From NCBI GenBank assembly GCA_013824385.1, contig PNNU01000094.1, positions 1 to 9,738 of the forward strand: a stretch of DNA of 9,738 nucleotides, in the 5' to 3' direction. The notes beneath the pieces were generated by a model, which was not told where the DNA came from, did no database searches, and was given only the letters and a program-made list of their open reading frames with translations. The position numbers were made by a program, and so were the translations under genes. Shown in pieces: positions 1 to 5,783 of the stretch. How positions within the stretch are numbered: the stretch's first letter is position 1; every line of letters starts with the position of its first letter. The stretch comes from Anaerolinea sp. GTDB taxonomy: Bacteria; Chloroflexota; Anaerolineae; Anaerolineales; Anaerolineaceae.

Positions 1-168
1 AAGACCGTCACCACAACACAGGGCGCTGATGCGATCATCGAGCATGTTTTGGTCGAGAGCCCCAATTTTGATGATTTGGAAGCATTAACCAGGCAAATTG
101 AGAATGGCACCGTGAAATTTATTATGGATGTTGATAATTTTTTATCCATAACCAGCAGAGATAAGTAA
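1..168 (+). CDS. C-terminal end of a gene cut by the window edge; possible medium-chain dehydrogenase/reductase tail
   Basis: Frame 1 is open from the first base to a TAA at 166-168, giving 55 codons, while the other two plus frames close within about 90 bases. The start lies outside the window. The peptide has a helix-like stretch (ESPNFDDLEALTRQIENG) followed by VKFIMD. This resembles the end of zinc-type or quinone-reductase-type medium-chain dehydrogenases, where a run such as 'DQLREITALIDSGKIRPVID' precedes the last helix. Such proteins normally continue about 25-30 residues further to a 'GKVVI'-like end; here the frame stops after ITSRDK, and I find no continuation in the other frames. 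It may be a divergent, shortened or decayed family member. The coding call is moderate and the family call weak. It converges with the hydrolase gene downstream. Confidence 0.5.
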   Translation, partial: KTVTTTQGADAIIEHVLVESPNFDDLEALTRQIENGTVKFIMDVDNFLSITSRDK

Positions 169-192
169 CATGAGTTCACAGGTAGGGTAAAT

Positions 193-224
193 AAAAAACC
201 CCGCCTAAAATTTCAAGGCGGGGT
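193..224 (-). terminator. Rho-independent terminator of the membrane hydrolase gene
   Basis: A 9-bp GC-rich stem (198-206 pairing with 216-224, CCCCGCC against GGCGGGG at its core) has a 9-nt loop. Read on the minus strand the hairpin is followed directly by six T residues (complement of 193-198). The plus-strand side lacks a T run, so it acts for the minus-strand gene whose stop codon lies 19 bases upstream. It may also partly insulate the convergent gene at 1-168. Confidence 0.88.
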
Positions 225-242
225 GAAAAGCAAGTTCAATAA

Positions 243-2060
243 CTAGAGAGAAACCACGGTGCCGGCAGCCAGGAACCAGATCATCAGACTGGCAACTACA
301 AGGGCACCCAGGTAGATTTTGCCTGTGCGACGATAGAACCAAACGTGAAGGAATAGCAAGATCATAAATTCGGGGATGTATACCTGTAACATGAGCGGCC
401 AGAGGGCGCTAAATTGAGGCATTCCCATTAATTCAAAACCTGGGCCTGCATTGAACAAATACCAGGGAACGTATTGGATCAACCAGATAATTAACAAGCC
501 ACCCAAGAAAGCATAGCAAACCTTGATCCACCAAAGCCATTGTGTCTTGGCGGGTGAGGATGCTTCTTTTTGGTGGATCTGACCAAACAGGAACAAACCA
601 CCATTGATCAGGAAGAAGAGCAATGCGGGGATCATGTAGAGGAAGAACAACCCAACACGTTCTGCATTTGCGAACTGGCGCATATATGGCCAGACAAAAC
701 GGAATTCTTGTCCAAGCATGACCTGGAAGAAGCCTTCCAACAGGTATAAGGTCATGAACAGGATGAATCCCAATAAAGCTGTCTTTCCGATCACTTTCCA
801 ATCCAGAACTGTTTTTTCTTGATCGAACGAGACACCCATATCATACATGGTTATATTTTGTTTCTTTTGTGCACCACGGTACCAGATTGTGAACAAAATG
901 GCGCAAATCACAGCGTTCACCAGGAGCCAGACGAAAACGCCATTACCAACACTCAATTTAAGCCAGGGGAAAATGGCTTCATATTTGTCGCTTAATGCAC
1001 TCCATTGGGTGAAAATCGGATAAGTGATTCCGCCGATTAGCATGTTAATGGTCGCAAACAGCCACCAATTCCCTTTTTTAGCCACATGACGGGTAGGCAT
1101 GGGTTGGGCGACCGGTGCAAAGAATTTTGAAGCCAACAGCAAGTTGGTTAATGGGATTAGCAAGAAGATTGCGGTGAGTAAAGTAATCAGACCAAAGATT
1201 TCTTTCCACCAGAAGACCTGGTTATTTGGATCCAGACCAGAAACTCCACCTTTTAAGGCTTCTTCCATCCAAGCGACACCTTCTGCGACTGCTTTTTGAT
1301 TCAGGGGAAGGAAGTGATGTTCCATTGGTATTAATGCAATACGACGTGCAGTGCCATCTTCAAAGCTGCCGTAAGTGGTATCCCAGTCGACGCTATCAGC
1401 AGCTAAACCCATCGCCGCAATACGCGCGGCATTGGTGGGCAGACTGTCAACCGTCAATAATCCCTCGCGGAAAATACTGAATTCATCGTATTTGGCCTGG
1501 GTCAATAACAAGTTCTTCAAATCAGGCGAACCTGCATAACCGCATTGTGGGTTTAACGCTTTAATATCTGGATTGATCGTTCCGAGGATTTGGGTCAGGA
1601 TGGAACCTAATGAATGACCCATAACGCCGATATTTGCCGCATCCACATAGGGCAATGATTTTGTGTAGAGGAAAACACTCTGCATGCCCCCAGTTGATGC
1701 TCCTCCCAACAGACCTCCAAGATCAAACTTGGGATCTGAATCACCGTGTCCCATAATATCTGGTGAAATAACCACAAATCCTCGTCGTGAGAGTTCAATC
1801 GCAAAGGAATCATCCACGAGTTTGTCGTTTTGGTAGCCATGAATGTTGATAACAGCCGGGAGTGGACTTGCAGCGGTGGCTGCTACCGGACGATATAATC
1901 TGGCAGCGACTGTATCGCCATTCTCGTCGGTTAAAAAGATATTACTAACGTCCACTTTTCCAAAATCGGTCTCGATCAATTTTGCCGTGCCGGCAGCCAA
2001 GGTGATGATCACCACACAAATGATGATCCAGTTTACTGATTTCTTTACTTTTCCGCTCAT
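243..2060 (-). CDS. Membrane-anchored alpha/beta hydrolase with polytopic C-terminal membrane domain
   Basis: 605 residues. Residues 10-28 form a hydrophobic signal anchor, so residues about 35-270 are probably extracytoplasmic. That part has an alpha/beta-hydrolase fold: INIHGYQ (71-77) carries the oxyanion HG pair, DIMGHGDSD follows at 101-109, and GHSLGS (148-153) is the nucleophile elbow with Ser150. His248 or His249 in MEHH is the likely catalytic histidine; I cannot assign the acid. From about 287 to 600 there are seven or eight hydrophobic helices (near 287-311, 332-352, 370-393, 425-446, 468-493, 508-529, 556-573 and 580-600). The substrate is unknown: an ester, amide or thioester at the membrane surface is plausible. 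The start is fixed by CCAGGAG at 2068-2074, 7 bases before ATG. It ends just before a strong terminator. Typical soluble hydrolases are about half this length, so the membrane half is an added module. The fold call is strong, the function call weak. Confidence 0.88.
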   Translation of the reverse strand: MSGKVKKSVNWIIICVVIITLAAGTAKLIETDFGKVDVSNIFLTDENGDTVAARLYRPVAATAASPLPAVINIHGYQNDKLVDDSFAIELSRRGFVVISPDIMGHGDSDPKFDLGGLLGGASTGGMQSVFLYTKSLPYVDAANIGVMGHSLGSILTQILGTINPDIKALNPQCGYAGSPDLKNLLLTQAKYDEFSIFREGLLTVDSLPTNAARIAAMGLAADSVDWDTTYGSFEDGTARRIALIPMEHHFLPLNQKAVAEGVAWMEEALKGGVSGLDPNNQVFWWKEIFGLITLLTAIFLLIPLTNLLLASKFFAPVAQPMPTRHVAKKGNWWLFATINMLIGGITYPIFTQWSALSDKYEAIFPWLKLSVGNGVFVWLLVNAVICAILFTIWYRGAQKKQNITMYDMGVSFDQEKTVLDWKVIGKTALLGFILFMTLYLLEGFFQVMLGQEFRFVWPYMRQFANAERVGLFFLYMIPALLFFLINGGLFLFGQIHQKEASSPAKTQWLWWIKVCYAFLGGLLIIWLIQYVPWYLFNAGPGFELMGMPQFSALWPLMLQVYIPEFMILLFLHVWFYRRTGKIYLGALVVASLMIWFLAAGTVVSL

Positions 2061-2188
2061 GTGAATTCTCCTGGTTTAGATTTTTCGAAGAACTGCTTTG
2101 TTGATGTTTTTAGGAATTTCAAAAAAGACCATACCTATTAGTGCTTTCTTGGAAGGTAGAGCAATATGCAATCCAAAAATAACGCCTC

Positions 2189-2216
2189 CTTATAATTAAA
2201 TTGAAAGTTAGGTTAA
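2189..2216 (-). promoter_or_regulatory. Candidate sigma-70-type promoter for the membrane hydrolase
   Basis: On the minus strand TTAACC (2211-2216) and TATAAG (2189-2194) are separated by 16 bases, 4/6 and 5/6 matches to the -35 and -10 consensus. Transcription would start near 2182, leaving a leader of about 120 bases before the ATG at 2060. The -10 overlaps an AAGGAGG that would otherwise look like a ribosome-binding site, so the two readings exclude each other. It was assigned by eye in an AT-rich region, so confidence is low. Confidence 0.35.
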
Positions 2217-2285
2217 TGCTGAATGTGTAGATTATTGCATTTAGAAGGGGTAAAGTAAATCAGGCATCGGCGTTGGTTAAAACAC

Positions 2286-2306
2286 AAAAAACCCTAGAAA
2301 TAAGGG
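2286..2306 (-). terminator. Weak terminator-like hairpin downstream of the kinase-HTH gene
   Basis: Read on the minus strand, CCCT and AGGG form a 4-bp stem around a 7-nt loop, followed immediately by six T residues (complement of 2286-2291). The stem is short for a rho-independent terminator, and termination may be partial, allowing some read-through into the hydrolase gene about 225 bases further on. Confidence 0.3.
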
Positions 2307-2384
2307 AAAAGTGAATAAAATATACTCTTATGGAGCATACGACAAATGCGGATTTACTCCAAATTGGAAGTTGGGCAACTTTTA

Positions 2385-4124
2385 TTAATTAGATGACCAA
2401 CCATATTCAAAGCACAAACGGATTAATGCAGCAATGTTATCCACTTCTAATTTGCGCATTGCGTCGCGTCTTTGTTTCTCCACTGTTTTTTGACTTGTAA
2501 ATAGGTGAGAGGCAATCTCTCGGATGGATTTTCCTGAAACGATAAGCTTGATTACTTCTTGCTCACGGGGAGATAACCGTTGAAATTTTGCATTAATTAT
2601 TTCGTTGGTGTTTATGAATTCATGAGTAACACTGGATTCACCCCAGGCTTGGGCGCATTTTATTGCTTTTAACCACGCTGAGTACAAATCATCACGTTTG
2701 GTCTTTGACATGCGTGGTTCAAAACGGGTATCCAAACGCCAATTACTTTCGACTTCTTCAACAGAATCCCAATATCCAATTGATAGTCCCGCAAGGTAAG
2801 CTGCACCCTGCGCTGAGGTTTCAACTACTTCAGGTCTTTCGACAGGAATGCCGAGTATGTCTGCCTGGAATTGCAACAAAAAATCACTTCTTGACCCACC
2901 GCCGTCCACTCTAAGGGAAGTGATTTTTTCCCCGTATTTTCTTTCAATACATTCCAGAGAGTCGCGGGTTTGGTAGGCAATTGATTCGATGGCTGCTCTG
3001 GTGATGTGGCTTTTGTTGGTTGCCAAATTAATACCAAAAATTGTACCTCTCGCGTTGGGGCTGTTATAGGGCGCTCCCAACCCTACGAGAGCTGGCACAA
3101 AGAAGACCCCTTGTGTATCTGGTACTTGCATTGCCAAACCATCTGCGTCATATTCGTCGCGGATAATTCCAAGACCATCTTGCAGCCAATTGATCACAGC
3201 ACCAGATACGTCGGCAAAACCTTCCAAACCGAAATCTGTTTTTCCTTTAATCGACCATAATACCGGCGAGATAACTCCGTTTTCTGGAACATAATGAGTT
3301 TGACCAGTATTAAGAACCATAAAAGAACCAGTTCCATAAGTATTCTTAATCATTCCCGGTTTATGGCAGGCTTGACCAAATGCTGCGGCAGTTTGATCTC
3401 CTGCGCATCCAGATATTGGAATGGCGACGCCAGCCAATAACTTTGGATCAGTGAAACAATAGGTTTCAGAAGAACTTTTAAGGGCGGGTAAAATTTCTCT
3501 CGGAATACCAAACCTGCTTAAGGACCAATCATCGTACTCCAAGGAAGTTGTATTTAAAAGACCTGTACCGAAAGAGTTTGATAAATCAGTAACATGTGTT
3601 GTTCCACCAGAAAGTTTCCAGATTAACCATGAATCTATTGTTCCAAAAAGTAATTCCCCACGGGCTAATGCTTTTTGAACGGTACGATCTTCTTCCATCA
3701 ACCATTGGACTTTAGAAAAGGAGGCATTCGGCAAAGGAAAACAGCCGGAGTTTTTAACCATTTCGGCTCTATCCGTAACTGAAATTCGATCACAGATATA
3801 TTGGGTTCTTCTATCCTGCCAAATAATTGCTCTGCCAATGGGTTCACTGGTGAGCTTGTTCCAGACAACACTTGTACACCTTTGGCTGGAAATGCCAATT
3901 GCGCGGATATCTTCAGGCAGAATTCGAGCATTTTTCAAAACGTCAAATACAGCTTGTAGAGTTTTTTCCCAAATTTCGTTTGCGTCTTGTTCAACCCAAC
4001 CCAAATGGGGATAATGTTGGGTGACCTCATGGAAGGCGGCAGCTACAATATTTCCTTTATGGTTGAAAATAATCGCCTTCGATCCACTTGTGCCCTGATC
4101 AATACTTAAAATATAACCATCCAT
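2385..4124 (-). CDS. FGGY carbohydrate kinase (glycerol-kinase type) fused to a C-terminal LuxR/GerE helix-turn-helix
   Basis: 579 residues. Residues 3-497 align along their length with bacterial glycerol kinase (about 500 residues): the phosphate loop DQGTSGSKAI (9-18), GWVEQD (42-47), WQDRRT (102-107), the catalytic-site motif AGDQ with Asp243, NTYGTGSF (261-268), the second FGGY signature region (360-380) and RVDGGG (405-410). This predicts ATP-dependent phosphorylation of a polyol or sugar in the cytoplasm. Compared with E. coli GlpK, Arg82, Trp102, Asp243, Gln244 and Phe268 are kept, but the glycerol-contacting Glu84 is Cys83 and Tyr135 is Asn133, so the substrate may not be glycerol. 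After a linker (498-515), residues 516-575 form a LuxR/NarL-type DNA-binding domain: LSPREQEVIKL, GKSIREIA, and a recognition helix in TSQKTVEKQRRDAMRKL. There is no frameshift and no start codon in the linker. GGAG at 4132-4135 sits 7 bases before ATG. No polyol transporter or dehydrogenase is adjacent. Kinase fold and HTH are certain; substrate and regulatory role are unknown. Confidence 0.95.
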   Translation of the reverse strand: MDGYILSIDQGTSGSKAIIFNHKGNIVAAAFHEVTQHYPHLGWVEQDANEIWEKTLQAVFDVLKNARILPEDIRAIGISSQRCTSVVWNKLTSEPIGRAIIWQDRRTQYICDRISVTDRAEMVKNSGCFPLPNASFSKVQWLMEEDRTVQKALARGELLFGTIDSWLIWKLSGGTTHVTDLSNSFGTGLLNTTSLEYDDWSLSRFGIPREILPALKSSSETYCFTDPKLLAGVAIPISGCAGDQTAAAFGQACHKPGMIKNTYGTGSFMVLNTGQTHYVPENGVISPVLWSIKGKTDFGLEGFADVSGAVINWLQDGLGIIRDEYDADGLAMQVPDTQGVFFVPALVGLGAPYNSPNARGTIFGINLATNKSHITRAAIESIAYQTRDSLECIERKYGEKITSLRVDGGGSRSDFLLQFQADILGIPVERPEVVETSAQGAAYLAGLSIGYWDSVEEVESNWRLDTRFEPRMSKTKRDDLYSAWLKAIKCAQAWGESSVTHEFINTNEIINAKFQRLSPREQEVIKLIVSGKSIREIASHLFTSQKTVEKQRRDAMRKLEVDNIAALIRLCFEYGWSSN

Positions 4125-4131
4125 AAAAAAA

Positions 4132-4135
4132 CTCC
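4132..4135 (-). promoter_or_regulatory. Ribosome-binding site of the kinase-HTH gene
   Basis: GGAG on the minus strand, separated from the ATG at 4122-4124 by seven bases that are all T. It supports the chosen start, which also matches where glycerol kinases begin relative to the DQGT phosphate loop. Confidence 0.7.
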
Positions 4136-4157
4136 ATCCATTAATCTCACAATGATT

Positions 4158-4192
4158 TGATTAGTTTGTTATTTGGGTTTACTGCCTAATCA
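4158..4192. repeat. Inverted repeat TGATTAG-N21-CTAATCA upstream of the kinase-HTH gene
   Basis: A perfect 7-bp inverted repeat has arms at 4158-4164 and 4186-4192 and lies 34-68 bases upstream of the kinase-HTH start. Arm centres are 28 bp apart, close to three helical turns (about 10.5 bp each), which would suit two recognition helices on nearly the same DNA face. A LuxR-type regulator often controls its own promoter, so this is a candidate operator. In AT-rich DNA a 7-bp repeat can arise by chance. Confidence 0.3.
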
Positions 4193-4269
4193 TCAAGAAT
4201 TACTTTTTTGAGCAACTTGGAAGATTGTGTTAATAAGCATACAGATAAAAAACTCTGATATATTTGCCA

Positions 4270-4297
4270 TTAACAAAGAACAATAATTAATTATACT
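4270..4297 (+). promoter_or_regulatory. Candidate promoter of the DUF1697-led gene set
   Basis: TTAACA (4270-4275) and TATACT (4292-4297) are separated by 16 bases, each a 5/6 match to the -35 and -10 consensus. Transcription would start around 4304, giving a leader of about 37 bases to the ATG at 4341. It lies in the divergent intergenic region shared with the kinase-HTH gene. Confidence 0.5.
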
Positions 4298-4308
4298 CAT
4301 CTAATGAG
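4296..4308. repeat. Short inverted repeat over the -10/start region
   Basis: CTCAT-N3-ATGAG is a perfect 5-bp inverted repeat overlapping the last bases of the proposed -10 and the expected transcription start. The position suits a repressor site, but the arms are short, so chance is a fair alternative. Confidence 0.25.
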
Positions 4309-4340
4309 AACTACAATTTTGAACAAAATAAAGGATCATA

Positions 4341-4880
4341 ATGCACCAATACATTGCGCTTTTCAGAGGTATTAATGTCGGCGGCAACCATAAGCTGCCG
4401 ATGACTGAGTTGGTTGAAATTCTTGAAGGGCTGGGGGCGCAGGAGGTCGAGACCTACATCCAGAGCGGCAACGCTATTTTTAAGTCCGCGGAGATGGATT
4501 CGGTTGAATTGGGAAACAAGATTGGTGCTGAGATTGATAAGAGCAGAGGGTTTACTCCCAAGGTGCTGATCTTGACCCCGGAGGAACTTGACAGGGCGTT
4601 GGATGAAAATCCGTTTCCGGTGCCTGAGGGTGATGAGAGCACACTACATCTTGGTTTTCTCGCCGCGGAACCTGAGGAGGTGAACATTGAGAAACTGACA
4701 AGCCTCAAAACAGAGAGTGAACATTACTGTCTTACCCCCAAGGTGTTTTATCTTTATGCTCCTGACGGGGTGGGCAAATCCAGGTTAGCGGCCGGGGCGG
4801 AGAAGATTATCGGAGTGGATATAACCGACCGTAACTGGAATATGGTATGTAAGATTAGTGAGATGGTTGGAAATCATTAA
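4341..4880 (+). CDS. DUF1697 family protein
   Basis: 179 residues, the usual length of the DUF1697 (PF08002) family of small cytoplasmic bacterial proteins without an established biochemical role. Family marks are visible: RGINVGG (9-15) directly after the first beta strand, YIQSGN (39-44), a central PFP segment (91-93), the GVGKSRLA stretch (143-150) and TDRNWN (162-167). GVGKS resembles part of a phosphate-binding loop, but the family is not known to be a P-loop ATPase and I would not infer nucleotide binding. The start is supported by AAAGGA at 4330-4335, 5 bases before ATG, and by the family's habit of beginning a few residues before the 'ALLRGINVG' strand. Base composition is richer in GC than the AT-rich kinase gene across the divergent promoter. 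It is the first gene of a possible five-gene plus-strand unit, with a gap of 79 bases to the next start. Confidence 0.9.
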   Translation: MHQYIALFRGINVGGNHKLPMTELVEILEGLGAQEVETYIQSGNAIFKSAEMDSVELGNKIGAEIDKSRGFTPKVLILTPEELDRALDENPFPVPEGDESTLHLGFLAAEPEEVNIEKLTSLKTESEHYCLTPKVFYLYAPDGVGKSRLAAGAEKIIGVDITDRNWNMVCKISEMVGNH

Positions 4881-4906
4881 TTGGTAATTAGGGATTAGTG
4901 ATTAGG
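4879..4906 (+). repeat. Four tandem 7-bp units after the DUF1697 stop codon
   Basis: AATTGGT, AATTAGG, GATTAGT and GATTAGG follow each other without gaps, beginning within the TAA stop of the DUF1697 gene. The units differ at one to three positions. This looks like a short degenerate minisatellite filling the spacer; the last units overlap the region that would supply the ribosome-binding site (AGGA, 4904-4907) for an alternative start of the next gene at 4918. Confidence 0.6.
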
Positions 4907-4959
4907 AAGTGCCCAGCATGCTGATTGACAGGAAAAATCCGAATCTGAAAAGAGAAAAA

Positions 4960-5289
4960 ATGTCATCTGATGAGAATTTTGTAAAATTCCTGACTGAACA
5001 AATGGAAAATGCCGGCGTCATCAGGTACCGTAAGATGTTTGGAGAATATGCAATTTATTGTGATGAAAAAGTTGTAGCATTAGTGTGTGATGATAAACTC
5101 TTTGTAAAACCGACTGAAGGGGGAAGGTCTTATATTAGTGATCTTGTTGAAGCGCCTGCTTATCCAGGTGCAAAAAATAGCTTTCTAATCGAAGATAGAT
5201 TTGAAGACAATGACTGGATTAGTGAATTAATCAGGATCACTGTAGATGAGCTTCCCGCGCCTAAACCAAAAAAGAAAAAACAGCAATAG
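4960..5289 (+). CDS. TfoX N-terminal-domain protein
   Basis: 109 residues from the chosen start. The sequence matches the TfoX_N domain (PF04993): YRKMFGEYAIYCD (residues about 22-34 counted from MSSDE), then VVALVCDDKLFVKPT, then a PAYPGAK turn and FLIEDRF, ending in DELPAPKPKKKKQQ. TfoX/Sxy in gamma-proteobacteria activates competence genes, but stand-alone N-terminal-domain proteins like this are widespread and of unknown role, so no competence function is implied. I start at ATG 4960 because family members begin with a short 'MASDE.FV' type leader; the ribosome-binding site there is weak (AGAG, 4951-4954). ATG 4918, with AGGA 4903-4907 about 11 bases upstream, would add 14 residues, and a GTG at 4909 is also in frame. 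The stop is only 9 bases from the next start, so the two are very likely co-transcribed. Confidence 0.88.
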   Translation: MSSDENFVKFLTEQMENAGVIRYRKMFGEYAIYCDEKVVALVCDDKLFVKPTEGGRSYISDLVEAPAYPGAKNSFLIEDRFEDNDWISELIRITVDELPAPKPKKKKQQ

Positions 5290-5298
5290 GTAGTCAAG

Positions 5299-5739
5299 AT
5301 GGAAGAACCGAAGGAAACCCTCAAGGAATATGTCGTTCGTTCACTTGCACGGATGATGGATCGCGATGAAATCATTACAGAAGTGTGCCTGCGTTTAAAT
5401 TGCTCTTGGGGAGACGGCGAAGACCAGATTTATCAGATCGAACAAGAAAATGCTGCTCAATTGCAAAAACGCAAAGGTCCGTTGTTGTTGGTGGCGAGTG
5501 CCCTTTTCGCTCTGGCGGGATTCTGTTGGGCAGTGTATTCTTTCTATGGGTTGGTGTTTCCGATCTACGTCATTTGGAAAGAACAAGGCGGTCTGGCGCA
5601 CGGGGTACTCTGGATTTATGATTTTTGGAGATTCTTTCCGCAGCTCTTGATGAGCACTGGGATGGCGGTCTCCGGCATGCTAGGAGTGGTTCATGCTGTA
5701 AAGGGATTGAGGGGAGAAATCGTGGAAGAACCTTTTTAA
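5299..5739 (+). CDS. Unrecognised membrane protein, two main transmembrane segments
   Basis: 146 residues that I do not recognise as a named family. Residues 1-58 are hydrophilic and probably helical (YVVRSLARMMDRDEIITEVC, then a WGDGEDQIYQIEQEN stretch), resembling a small cytoplasmic helical domain of the kind found at the front of short bacterial membrane proteins. A long hydrophobic segment covers about 60-92 (starting PLLLVASALFALAGFCWAVY), and a second one about 113-134 (LLMSTGMAVSGMLGVVHAV), with an aromatic-rich loop between them (WIYDFWRFF). The tail is short and acidic. The start is ATG 5299; its nearest ribosome-binding match (AGG at 5288-5290) overlaps the TAG stop of the TfoX-N gene, suggesting translational coupling. 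The 44-base gap to the AraC-type regulator contains no terminator. Function is unknown; a sensor or partner role would be guesswork. Confidence 0.8.
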   Translation: MEEPKETLKEYVVRSLARMMDRDEIITEVCLRLNCSWGDGEDQIYQIEQENAAQLQKRKGPLLLVASALFALAGFCWAVYSFYGLVFPIYVIWKEQGGLAHGVLWIYDFWRFFPQLLMSTGMAVSGMLGVVHAVKGLRGEIVEEPF

Positions 5740-5783
5740 TGGTGAAATTATGAGTAAACTACAAATTTATAAAGGCATCTTGT

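Larger units (their letters stand above)
2061..2384. other. 324-bp intergenic region between the two minus-strand genes
   Basis: AT-rich spacer with no convincing full-length gene. It holds a weak terminator-like hairpin for the kinase gene (2286-2306), a promoter-like pair for the hydrolase gene (2189-2216), and a short minus-strand open frame (2076-2171, TTG start, 31 codons). That frame is preceded by an AAGGAGG (2185-2191) and stops 15 bases before the hydrolase ATG. The AAGGAGG lies 13 bases from that TTG, which is too far for a confident ribosome-binding site. The kinase-proximal part (2368-2381) contains a small AAGTT/AACTT inverted repeat with no T run. Confidence 0.5.

Noticed and set aside
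433..801. 122-residue open frame on the minus strand overlapping the hydrolase gene in another frame
   Set aside because: It overlaps the hydrophobic C-terminal half of the hydrolase and has no family resemblance; the hydrolase frame is convincing throughout.
2565..2640. Suspicion that the kinase-HTH fusion is an assembly or frameshift artefact
   Set aside because: The linker is in one continuous frame, contains no in-frame ATG that could start a separate HTH protein, and both flanking domains are intact.
4473..4790. GVGKS in the DUF1697 protein as a Walker A nucleotide-binding site
   Set aside because: The full GxxxxGK[ST] pattern and Walker B context are missing, and the family is not known as a P-loop ATPase.
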